Below are positions 6,696-13,580 of a stretch of DNA of 13,580 nt, piece by piece. The notes beneath the pieces are model-generated. The model made no database searches, was not told the DNA's origin, and was given only the letters and a program-made list of their open reading frames with translations. The stretch lies in contig DBFNRV010000003.1 of NCBI GenBank assembly GCA_048421225.1, positions 1-13,580 of the forward strand. Direction: 5' to 3'. This stretch comes from UMGS946 sp048421225 (GTDB lineage Bacteria; Bacillota; Clostridia; Christensenellales; CAG-138). The position numbers and the translations under genes were made by a program. Within the stretch, counting starts at the first letter, position 1, and each line of letters begins with the position of its first letter.

Positions 6696-6719
6696 AACAC
6701 TCCGGAAGGAGATGTCCAT

Positions 6720-8501
6720 ATGCCAATATTCCCTGAGATGTGGATGAGCGAGTTACTCGCTAAAAGTGATATTGTTCAACTCGTCTCGGAGTATGTATAT
6801 CTTTCCCCCAAAGGCGGGCGAATGTGGGGATTGTGTCCATTTCACGGCGAGAAGACAGCTTCTTTTTCAGTTTCTCCGGACAAGCAGTTATATTATTGCT
6901 TCGGATGTCACTCTGGAGGCGGGATAATACAATTTGTCATGGAGATCGAAAAGCTTCCTTATCCTGAAGCAGTTGAATTCCTCGCCAGGCGCTGCGGTAT
7001 GGAGCTGCCCAACGAAATCAATGATGAAAATCTAAAGCGCGATAGGGCGTATAGGGAGCGACTGTATTCTGCGTGTAAGGAAGCCGCGCTTTTTTATCAC
7101 GGTTCTTTGATGGGTGAATTTGGGGAGGAGGCCAGAACATATGTATCGGGCCGTGGAATAAGCGCCAAAACCGTGAGAAGATTTGGACTTGGCTACGCCC
7201 CAAAGGGCTGGGACAACATAAAGAATTATTTAAACGGCAAAGGGTTCACCGATAAGGAGCTTCTTGACGCAGGGCTTATAATTGGCAAGGGAGAAAAAAA
7301 CTACGATGCATACAGGGAGCGTATAATTTTCCCCATAATAGCCGCTAATGGACGTGTAGTAGCGTTTGGCGCTAGAACGATGAATTCTGGGGAGACACCC
7401 AAATACATTAATACAGGGGATACTCCTATATATAAAAAACGCCAAAACCTATACGCGCTGAACTTCATGAAAGGGAGCGGCTTTTCCGACATCATTATGG
7501 TTGAGGGATACCTGGATGCCATAAGCCTGCACCAGTGCGGTGTCCAGAATACGGTAGCCTCCCTTGGAACTGCATTGACACAACACCAGGCCAGGCTCTT
7601 GAAACGATATGTATCAAAGGTGTATATAGCATATGATGGAGATGCCGCAGGGCAGAACGCAACGTTGCGAGGGATGGAAATTCTGGCGGCAGAGGGCTTG
7701 GAAGTGCGTGTGATAGCATTGCCTGGGGGCATGGATCCGGATGATTTTGTAAGGGCTAACGGTATGGAGGCTTTTTTGCGGCTAAAGGTAAGCGCTGAGG
7801 ACCTTAATACCTTTAAACTAGGCCACATGGTTTCAGGTTTTGATTTAACCAATGAAGACGGCCGTATCGCTTATGCTAAAGCCGCATGCAGCTTTATAGG
7901 CAAACTGGAACCTGTAGAACAGACAAAACATCTTAATCGCTTGGGAGACGTAACAGGGATACCTTTGGAAAGCCTGAAAGCACAATGCAGCCTGTATGAA
8001 AGCCCTAAAAAGAATAACCCTGGCAGAAAACGGAATAATAGAGATGAAAAAGTCGCGAAGGAACTAACTGAGCACGAAAGGATTGAGAGAACGTTGCTTG
8101 CATGCATGTTGTCGGGCAAGGACGCGTTTTATGCAATACAGCGCAGTCCTTTCTATAGTAAGTTCAATATATTTGGCAACAGCGCATACGCGAGGTGTAT
8201 CCACATGCTTGCACAAGCATATTCTGTATCCTGCGAACCGGATGTTAAAAAACTAATATCATCCATGGACGCTGTGGATGCCGAACTTGTCATTATGGCT
8301 TATGAGGAACGCCCCGCTATATCCGATCCTTTAGCTACTGGGACACAATGCATAAAAAGACTTGCGTTAAGGGAAGTGGAAAGCAAAGCACATGAAACAG
8401 CGCAGGCTCTGAAAGCAGTAAAGGATCCGGAAGGCCAGGCGGAACTTAAGTCAAAGCTTCAAGAGCTTCTTAGATATATAAACGATATTAAAAAACCGTG
8501 A
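6720..8501 (+). CDS. dnaG: DNA primase DnaG
   Basis: 593 residues, near the 603 of B. subtilis. It synthesises the RNA primers for replication at the fork, working with the replicative helicase. The CHC2 zinc-binding domain is at the N-terminus with C39, H42, C60 and C63 (GLCPFHGEKTASF, then YYCFGCHSGG). The catalytic core with the TOPRIM fold shows E262 in MVEGYLDA, D306 and D308 in AYDGDAAG, and the MDPDD motif at 338-342 (more often KDPDE in the family). A basic, polar linker at about 430-450 (KKNNPGRKRNNRDEK) leads to a C-terminal helicase-binding domain of about 140 residues. Start: ATG at 6720 with AAGGAG eight bases upstream. The stop codon TGA at 8499-8501 nearly abuts the rpoD ribosome site, so the two genes form one operon. 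Confidence 0.97.
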   Translation: MPIFPEMWMSELLAKSDIVQLVSEYVYLSPKGGRMWGLCPFHGEKTASFSVSPDKQLYYCFGCHSGGGIIQFVMEIEKLPYPEAVEFLARRCGMELPNEINDENLKRDRAYRERLYSACKEAALFYHGSLMGEFGEEARTYVSGRGISAKTVRRFGLGYAPKGWDNIKNYLNGKGFTDKELLDAGLIIGKGEKNYDAYRERIIFPIIAANGRVVAFGARTMNSGETPKYINTGDTPIYKKRQNLYALNFMKGSGFSDIIMVEGYLDAISLHQCGVQNTVASLGTALTQHQARLLKRYVSKVYIAYDGDAAGQNATLRGMEILAAEGLEVRVIALPGGMDPDDFVRANGMEAFLRLKVSAEDLNTFKLGHMVSGFDLTNEDGRIAYAKAACSFIGKLEPVEQTKHLNRLGDVTGIPLESLKAQCSLYESPKKNNPGRKRNNRDEKVAKELTEHERIERTLLACMLSGKDAFYAIQRSPFYSKFNIFGNSAYARCIHMLAQAYSVSCEPDVKKLISSMDAVDAELVIMAYEERPAISDPLATGTQCIKRLALREVESKAHETAQALKAVKDPEGQAELKSKLQELLRYINDIKKP

Positions 8502-8508
8502 AAGGGAG
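8502..8508 (+). promoter_or_regulatory. Ribosome binding site that decides the rpoD start
   Basis: AAGGGAG right after the dnaG stop. It leaves seven bases to the ATG at 8516 and four to the ATG at 8513. The upstream in-frame GTG at 8498 overlaps the dnaG stop and has no site in front of it, so it is unlikely. Confidence 0.75.
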
Positions 8509-8515
8509 CGGAATG

Positions 8516-9595
8516 ATGGAAAATATTGGCAGCCGTGCCACAAGGGTTGATGAGCTTATTGAAAAGGGCAAAGCAAAGGGGGTTCTAACCTATAAGGAGG
8601 TTATGGACACCCTTGAAGAACTAGAACTTGACCCTGAACAGATAGAACGCATATACGACCGATTCGAAGCGGCCAATATTGACGTTGTAGAAGAAACCAG
8701 CGCCGCTGATGAGATCGTTGAGGACATTGAGGAAATCGAAACTGAGATCGTAGCGGCGGAAGGAATAAGCATAGATGATCCGGTTCGTATGTACCTTAAA
8801 GAAATTGGTAAGGTCCCGCTATTAACCGCAGCCGAGGAGATTTCGATAGCTAAGCGCATGGCCGATGGGGATGAGGAAGCGCGCAAAGAGCTTATTGACG
8901 CAAATCTAAGGCTTGTGGTAAGTGTAGCTAAAAAATACGTTGGCAAAGGCCTGTTGTTTTTAGATCTTATTCAAGAAGGCAATCTTGGGCTGATAAAGGC
9001 CGTAGAAAAATTTGATTACCGAAAGGGTTACAAGTTCTCCACATATGCTACGTGGTGGATACGGCAGGCTATTACACGGGCAATAGCGGATCAAGCGCGT
9101 ACCATACGAATACCAGTTCATATGGTAGAAACCATAAACAAGCTCATACGCTGCCAACGGCAGTTGATACAGGAGCTTGGAAGGGAACCCAGGCCTGAAG
9201 AAATAGCCAAGGAGATGGATATTACTGTTGAAAAAGTCCGTGAGATAAAAAAGATCGCGCAGGAGCCGGTGTCTCTGGAAACGCCAATCGGCGAGGAGGA
9301 GGACAGCCATCTAGGAGATTTTATACCCGACGAAGACGCGCCGGAACCGGCGACCGTTGCTTCGTTTACTCTTCTCCGTGAGCAACTCATGGAGGTGCTG
9401 GATACGCTCACTCCTCGGGAAGAAATGGTTATACGGCTAAGATTCGGCCTAGACGACGGCAAAACAAGGACGCTTGAAGAGGTTGGCCGCGTGTTTAAGG
9501 TTACGCGTGAACGGATAAGACAGATTGAGGCCAAAGCGCTTAGAAAGCTCCGCCAGCCAAGCCGCAGCAAAAAGCTCAGGGATTTTCTTGAGTAA
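8516..9595 (+). CDS. rpoD: RNA polymerase primary sigma factor RpoD (SigA)
   Basis: 359 residues from the ATG at 8516 (360 from 8513), close to B. subtilis SigA at 371. It directs RNA polymerase to housekeeping promoters. Order of regions: a short 1.1-like helical part (about 1-55), an acidic linker (57-82), region 1.2 beginning DDPVRMYLKEIG (88-98), regions 2.1-2.4 (about 125-205) with DLIQEGNLGLIKAVEKFDY and then YATWWIRQAI, which melts and reads the -10 element, region 3 (about 206-285), and region 4 (about 290-359) with the helix-turn-helix TLEEVGRVFKVTRERIRQIE that reads the -35 element. No key segment is missing. It follows dnaG in the same operon with a 14-base gap and ends before a strong terminator. 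The usual neighbours in many Bacillota (tRNA methyltransferase, Nif3-like protein) do not follow. Confidence 0.97.
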   Translation: MENIGSRATRVDELIEKGKAKGVLTYKEVMDTLEELELDPEQIERIYDRFEAANIDVVEETSAADEIVEDIEEIETEIVAAEGISIDDPVRMYLKEIGKVPLLTAAEEISIAKRMADGDEEARKELIDANLRLVVSVAKKYVGKGLLFLDLIQEGNLGLIKAVEKFDYRKGYKFSTYATWWIRQAITRAIADQARTIRIPVHMVETINKLIRCQRQLIQELGREPRPEEIAKEMDITVEKVREIKKIAQEPVSLETPIGEEEDSHLGDFIPDEDAPEPATVASFTLLREQLMEVLDTLTPREEMVIRLRFGLDDGKTRTLEEVGRVFKVTRERIRQIEAKALRKLRQPSRSKKLRDFLE

Positions 9596-9628
9596 ACCAC
9601 AGACGGAGAACAGCATAGAATAAAAAGC

Positions 9629-9666
9629 AAGCAGAGGCCAATAATCCGGCCCCTGCTTATTTTTTT
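9629..9666 (+). terminator. Bidirectional intrinsic terminator between rpoD and mrdA
   Basis: AAGCAGAGGCC (9629-9639) pairs with GGCCCCTGCTT (9648-9658) over eleven positions with one A-C mismatch and an eight-base loop, followed by AT and a run of Ts to 9666. On the opposite strand the same stem is followed by GCTTTTTATT, so it can also end the mrdA transcript. It lies in the 89-base gap between two convergent genes. Confidence 0.88.
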
Positions 9667-9684
9667 ATTCCATTCACCTAATGG

Positions 9685-12201
9685 TCATGGCAGGGGTGCG
9701 TTGAGCTCCGGCAGGTTTTCAGGCGCCGCCGCCGCCATCTTATCGAAATAATATGTTATTATATCCTCAATGGCCGGCGCGCTGGAACTTCCGGAATAAC
9801 CGGACGGAACACAGACGACTATAGCGATATCAGCATCATCCCTTGGCGCATATGTTACAAACCAAGAGGTATTTTCAATATCAATGGTATCGTTTCCTAC
9901 CTGCGCTGTTCCAGTTTTACCACTGATTCTGGCCAAATAACCCTTCTCCTGGAATTCTTGGCTGAACTTTTTACTTGCCGTACCACCATCCTCGGGCGAA
10001 ACGACACCCTTCAATCCCTCTCGTATAGCATTCCAGTACTCGTCAGGCGCGTCAATTTTATCATAAACGCTAGGCTCGATTTCGTTTACAATTTCTCCGC
10101 CGCTATCAATGACCTTATCAACAATATGTACGTCGTAAACCGTTCCCCCGTTTGCAAGCGCGGCCACATAGCGGGCTACGGCAACTGGCGTTACAAGCGA
10201 AACGCCCTGTCCGATACCGGTACGTATCGTCTGGGTCGCCTTCCACTGGATTTCGTTTAGAATCGACATTATCTCCTCTATCCATGGCTGAACCCTTGTT
10301 ATACCCTCGGGTATTCCTATGGTTTCGGCTATTATCCGCCTTGCGTCCGCTCCCTTGCCTTCGAGTTTTCCATCCTGAAGCTGCATCAATAGCAGGGCGC
10401 ACTTCGTTACATCCTCATCATCCGCCGTTTTGCCGCTCAAGGCTAAATACCCGTACAAGCGATCCTTTAAAACACGGTACACATAGCTTGGCAGGCTCGT
10501 CTTCTGGTCGCCAAGCGTCATAGATTCCACATCAGTTCTTATTAACGAATTATTGAACAAAACATCCTGGCCTCCGACTATACCGGTAGTCTCGCCGGTA
10601 AGCTCTAACCCAGTTAACGATGTAAGCCCCAGCCTTTCAGCCCACCTGTTAAGCCGCTCGATTCCAAGCCGGTTAGCTACCTCAAAGAAATAGTAGTTGC
10701 AGGAGTTCGTGAGCGCCTTAACCAAGTCCTGGTTTGCATGGGTTGAAGGATAATCCGTGTGGCAGCTAGGCGCGTTGCGCTCTATGGGGTCACCATTTTC
10801 ATCGTATAGGATGTATTTGCCCATATCGCTTATCGTTTCAGTAAGGCTCAGCTCACCTTCCATAAGCCCCGCAAGTCCCGTGACCATCTTAAAGATTGAG
10901 CCTGGAGCCAGCTTTGCCGATACGGCTTTATTCCTAAGCGGAGTAGTGTTCTCAGAGGACTCCCCAAACAGGAACTCGTTCTGCTCGTCAGTCAAGCCCT
11001 TTATAAACCAGTTGGGGTCGAACCTGGGATTTGACGCCATAGCCAGCACCTCTCCCGTGTTGACGTCCAATACCACTATCGCGCCGGTTTCCGCAGTTTT
11101 AATATCGTCATATCTTGAATATTTATCATCCTCGTTTGCCTCAATAAGCTCCCTCTCATACTCGGCGAGTTCTTTAATAAGATCATCAAGCGCCTGTTCT
11201 GCAACACGCTGGAACGGCAGGTCTATCGTAAGCATTACGTCATCGCCGTCCGTGGCTGGCGTTGAGGATAACTCCCTTACTATAGCCTTATTTTTATTTA
11301 CTTCCAACACTTTGCTGCCCTGATGCTCTGTAGTAGCAGCCGTGAGGTACTCTTCCATTGTACGCTCGACGCCGGCTACTCCTATATAATCGCTGTACGT
11401 ATAACCCTTTTCCAGCATTTCTTCTGTAACGGTACGCTGCATGTACCCAACTATGTGGGATGCCGTTTCCCCATATGGATATACCCTGGTAGTACTCTGG
11501 GATGTACGAAGGCCCGGCAATTCGTCCTTCATTGTTTCAATTTCAGCCACAACCTCCATGCTTACGTCGTAGGCTATAGTTATCGGTTCGTAAGCCTTGT
11601 AGTTGTTAAGGTTGACTTCCTGACGTATTGATATGATCTTCACCGCGTCCTCAAACGGCATTTCTTCCGGTATATACCATGCCGAACGCAGATCCAGATA
11701 AGCGTCTTCAGCCTTTTTCCATGTACTCATATCGTCTTGGTCAGCTATTCTGAAACCCATGGCGTCACAGAAATTTTTGTAGCGCGCCTTTATCGCAGCA
11801 TCGCTTGTCACGCCCCAATCATAATACAGGCTTCCATCCTCATTCTCCTGTATATAGGATGTATTTATTATGGTTCCCCCACCCTTTTCTATTGTAGCTA
11901 TCGCTTTAATAAGGGCCTCTGTGTAAATGGCGCTGTCATAATCGGTGCGTTTGTTACCATCGCGCAGAAATTCGACGTTATAGCAGTTTTCACTATACGC
12001 CAGCACTATTCCGTTTCTGTCCATTATGCTGCCTCTTGTACCCTTTACGGCGATGCTGGCGGTGCTTTCCTCAGACGCCTGCTGCGCCATGCTTTCCCCT
12101 TCTCCAAGGGTAAGCACTCCTAACTGAAATATTAGGGCCCCCATCATTGCTAGCATCACTAACGCAATTATTAAAAATCGCGGAACCAACTGTCTTTTCA
12201 T
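9685..12201 (-). CDS. mrdA: Penicillin-binding protein 2, class B peptidoglycan transpeptidase of the elongation machinery
   Basis: 838 residues, long for the family (about 600-720). It cross-links peptidoglycan outside the membrane, with a RodA-type polymerase as partner. There is one N-terminal membrane anchor (about residues 8-30); the dimerisation or pedestal domain follows, with RGSIMDRNG near 56-64 and TTRVYPYGETASHIVGY near 237-253. The transpeptidase domain has all three active-site motifs: S435-x-x-K438 (APGSIFK), S500-C501-N502, and K762-T763-G764-T765. Between the GLELTGETTG stretch (531-540) and GIGQG (662-666) there are about 120 residues where I expect about 30, a mostly helical insertion. 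Its start ATG directly follows the mreD stop TAG with no gap; AGAGGTG lies eight bases upstream. As the last gene after mreC and mreD, it is best assigned to side-wall growth rather than division or sporulation. Confidence 0.9.
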   Translation of the reverse strand: MKRQLVPRFLIIALVMLAMMGALIFQLGVLTLGEGESMAQQASEESTASIAVKGTRGSIMDRNGIVLAYSENCYNVEFLRDGNKRTDYDSAIYTEALIKAIATIEKGGGTIINTSYIQENEDGSLYYDWGVTSDAAIKARYKNFCDAMGFRIADQDDMSTWKKAEDAYLDLRSAWYIPEEMPFEDAVKIISIRQEVNLNNYKAYEPITIAYDVSMEVVAEIETMKDELPGLRTSQSTTRVYPYGETASHIVGYMQRTVTEEMLEKGYTYSDYIGVAGVERTMEEYLTAATTEHQGSKVLEVNKNKAIVRELSSTPATDGDDVMLTIDLPFQRVAEQALDDLIKELAEYERELIEANEDDKYSRYDDIKTAETGAIVVLDVNTGEVLAMASNPRFDPNWFIKGLTDEQNEFLFGESSENTTPLRNKAVSAKLAPGSIFKMVTGLAGLMEGELSLTETISDMGKYILYDENGDPIERNAPSCHTDYPSTHANQDLVKALTNSCNYYFFEVANRLGIERLNRWAERLGLTSLTGLELTGETTGIVGGQDVLFNNSLIRTDVESMTLGDQKTSLPSYVYRVLKDRLYGYLALSGKTADDEDVTKCALLLMQLQDGKLEGKGADARRIIAETIGIPEGITRVQPWIEEIMSILNEIQWKATQTIRTGIGQGVSLVTPVAVARYVAALANGGTVYDVHIVDKVIDSGGEIVNEIEPSVYDKIDAPDEYWNAIREGLKGVVSPEDGGTASKKFSQEFQEKGYLARISGKTGTAQVGNDTIDIENTSWFVTYAPRDDADIAIVVCVPSGYSGSSSAPAIEDIITYYFDKMAAAAPENLPELNAPLP

Positions 12202-12732
12202 CTATCTAACACCTCTGCGTTCTTTAACTTCAGAAACTATCGATTTATGCTTGCCTATCAGCACACGCTTCATTACAATATGTATTGGTATGCATATTCC
12301 CCCTGTAAGCAGACAGCATGGAAGAATATAGGCTACAAGCATCAATCCATAATTAAATCTAGCGCCTGCAAGCAAGGCGGCTAAGCATAAAACATGTTCT
12401 TTGAAAAATGTACTGACGACCGCTGTAATAGCAGGTATTATAACATTATCAGCGTAAAACTTTTTATAAAACAATCCTCCCGCAATTCCAGCAGCGATAT
12501 ACGCAATAGCGCTCAGACCAACCATCTTGCTAAAAAGCACATCCATCATAAGTCCAACGCCAAGCCCTATAATGGAGGCGGGCAGTCCACCCAATAATAC
12601 CCCTATTGAAACTATTAGCGCCAATATGGCGTCTGGACGGATGCCCAATATATTTATGTTTGTAAAAAAGGCGGCGTTTAAATATGAACACACAATTATG
12701 CTTATAGTCATTGCCAGGGCATATCTTTTCAA
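12202..12732 (-). CDS. mreD: Rod shape-determining membrane protein MreD
   Basis: 176 residues, very hydrophobic, with about five to six predicted membrane helices (around 5-22, 34-52, 54-72, 75-92, 97-120 and 125-155). It belongs to the elongation complex with MreB, MreC, RodA and PBP2. The segment PDAILALIVSIGVLLGGLPA and then GLGVGLMMDVLFSK is the typical MreD wording: a proline-aspartate turn followed by a glycine-rich helix ending in an aspartate. The start is a TTG: GGGGAGG lies eight bases before it, the mreC stop TAA ends four bases before it, and the first ATG in frame is seven codons later without a ribosome site. It sits between mreC and mrdA in one tightly packed operon. Confidence 0.92.
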   Translation of the reverse strand: MKRYALAMTISIIVCSYLNAAFFTNINILGIRPDAILALIVSIGVLLGGLPASIIGLGVGLMMDVLFSKMVGLSAIAYIAAGIAGGLFYKKFYADNVIIPAITAVVSTFFKEHVLCLAALLAGARFNYGLMLVAYILPCCLLTGGICIPIHIVMKRVLIGKHKSIVSEVKERRGVR

Positions 12733-12735
12733 TGG

Positions 12736-13580
12736 TTATTCCTCCCCAGATGCATCTATCAGAACCATAACTTCCTCAAGATGAAGGAAGTCTACCAAGG
12801 GTTCAACGATTGCGTTGCGCATTTCTGAATCATCTGTTCTTCGGATTACCTCAGTAACAATCCCTACCGATATGGCTTTGGGATAAGATCCGTCCCCAAG
12901 GCCGCTTGTAACGATTTTATCGCCCGGAACCAGATCGCTTCCGGACGGCAGATATGACAGCTCCAAATTATATCCGTCGCTGCCTACCGCAATCGACCCT
13001 TTGACTATTCCATTGTCCCTGGTGCGCTCTACCATAACGCTAACGTTCATGCTTCCGTCAATGATGGATGTTACCTTGCACCATGTCGCGCCTACGTCCG
13101 TTACTTTACCCACCAGCCCATATGCGTTAACCACGGGCATACCTTCCTCAATTCCATGATTGCGACCCGCATTGATTGTCATGGTGTCAAACCAGGCGCT
13201 CTGACTTTTTCCTATCACCTGCGCTGTGACATATTGAGAATCCCTATATGAATCGATAAAATTTAAAAGCTCCTTTAGTCTTTCGTTCTCCTCTTTGACA
13301 GTCTCATATTCAGATAAAATCTGTTGCAACTGAGCCAACTGGATCTTTAGCTGCTGATTTTCAATATCAGCATCCGTTGTGTTAAAAAGATTCTGAAAAA
13401 AGTTCACCACCGTCTCTGACGCCTTATATGAAAACGTCTGGATGGGTTGAAAAATGGATCCCGCAGTACTTTCGATCCAGGTAAGAGTTCTTTCCCCTGA
13501 AGTAACCAGCGCAAGTACGCACAAAAGCACTACCGCTATTATCGCAATTAGAGCGGGTTTATTTTTAAGCAATTTTTTCA
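12736..13580 (-). CDS. mreC: Rod shape-determining protein MreC (start codon just outside the window)
   Basis: A bitopic membrane protein that scaffolds the elongation machinery on the outer face of the membrane. The frame runs to the window edge, where it reads (N)TG AAA AAA TTG CTT. If the next base outside is an A on the minus strand, the gene starts with ATG one base beyond the window and the protein begins MKKLLKNKP, 281 residues long. The in-frame TTG at 13572 is therefore probably the fourth codon, not the start. One membrane helix (about 8-27) is followed by a coiled coil (about 72-107, rich in Q, E, K and L, as in ENQQLKIQLAQLQQ) and then the MreC beta domain (about 115-275) with GRNHGIEEGMPVV and GLVGKVTDVG. 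mreD follows three bases after its stop. mreB would be expected upstream, outside the window. Confidence 0.92.
   Translation of the reverse strand, partial: KKLLKNKPALIAIIAVVLLCVLALVTSGERTLTWIESTAGSIFQPIQTFSYKASETVVNFFQNLFNTTDADIENQQLKIQLAQLQQILSEYETVKEENERLKELLNFIDSYRDSQYVTAQVIGKSQSAWFDTMTINAGRNHGIEEGMPVVNAYGLVGKVTDVGATWCKVTSIIDGSMNVSVMVERTRDNGIVKGSIAVGSDGYNLELSYLPSGSDLVPGDKIVTSGLGDGSYPKAISVGIVTEVIRRTDDSEMRNAIVEPLVDFLHLEEVMVLIDASGEE
12741..12747 (-). promoter_or_regulatory. Ribosome binding site that supports the TTG start of mreD
   Basis: GGGGAGG within the last codons of mreC, eight bases before the TTG at 12732. It makes TTG the likely start and ties mreD translation to the end of mreC. 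Confidence 0.75.

Larger units (their letters stand above)
6366..6719. other. Intergenic region upstream of dnaG
   Basis: 354 bases without a gene. In order it holds the palindrome at 6395-6412, an A+T-rich stretch, an extended -10 element at 6515-6523, an imperfect GC-rich stem-loop at 6562-6587, and the sigma-H-type promoter at 6667-6695 with the dnaG ribosome site after it. The dgt-like gene that sometimes precedes dnaG in Clostridia is not present. Confidence 0.65.

Noticed and set aside
8498..8515. GTG at 8498 as the rpoD start
   Set aside because: It overlaps the dnaG stop and the ribosome site AAGGGAG lies after it, pointing to the ATGs at 8513 and 8516.
10757..11323. 188-codon open frame on the plus strand
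   Set aside because: It is antisense to mrdA, serine-rich and of no family; a shadow of the real coding frame with no ribosome site or promoter.
1..13580. CRISPR arrays, insertion sequences, phage genes, toxin-antitoxin or defence-type operons, tRNA or rRNA genes
   Set aside because: Looked for on both strands; no spaced direct repeats, transposase or integrase motifs, or RNA gene signatures are visible, and nearly all the sequence is accounted for by core genes.

Overview
The window carries nine protein-coding genes, two of them cut by the window edges, and all in well-known housekeeping families except one. Gene content and signals point to a low-to-mid G+C, spore-forming member of the Bacillota, most likely class Clostridia. 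The reasons are AGGAGG-type ribosome sites before most genes, a primase gene directly followed by the primary sigma factor gene, a sigma-H-type promoter in front of that pair, a clostridial-style SSB-like protein, and mreC-mreD-PBP2 packed head to tail. I cannot name the genus from the sequence.

Layout. Positions 1-5104 (minus strand): parE and parC, the two subunits of a type IIA topoisomerase most like topoisomerase IV, overlap by 8 bases. A 26-base palindrome follows, then the start of an SSB-like OB-fold protein whose 3' end lies outside the window. Positions 5105-5498 form a divergent promoter region, with one good sigma-A-type promoter facing each way. Positions 5499-6365 (plus) hold a single gene for a 288-residue protein with two DUF11-type repeats, no signal peptide and no cysteine; its mRNA leader contains a strong hairpin. 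Positions 6720-9595 (plus) hold dnaG and rpoD, translationally linked. A bidirectional terminator at 9629-9666 separates them from the convergent mreC-mreD-mrdA cluster (minus, 13580 down to 9685), which belongs to the cell-elongation machinery.

How the genes fit together. DNA unlinking (parE/parC), single-strand binding (SSB-like), primer synthesis (dnaG), the main transcription sigma factor (rpoD) and lateral wall growth (mreC, mreD, PBP2) are all core growth functions. The DUF11 protein is the outlier and the least understood gene here.

I looked for an undescribed system and do not see one. There is no CRISPR array, mobile element, RNA gene, toxin-antitoxin pair or defence-like operon. 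The items most worth checking are the near-ideal sigma-H promoter at dnaG, the DUF11 gene with its leader hairpin, the roughly 90-residue insertion in PBP2, the missing canonical GyrA box in ParC, and the stem-loop upstream of dnaG.
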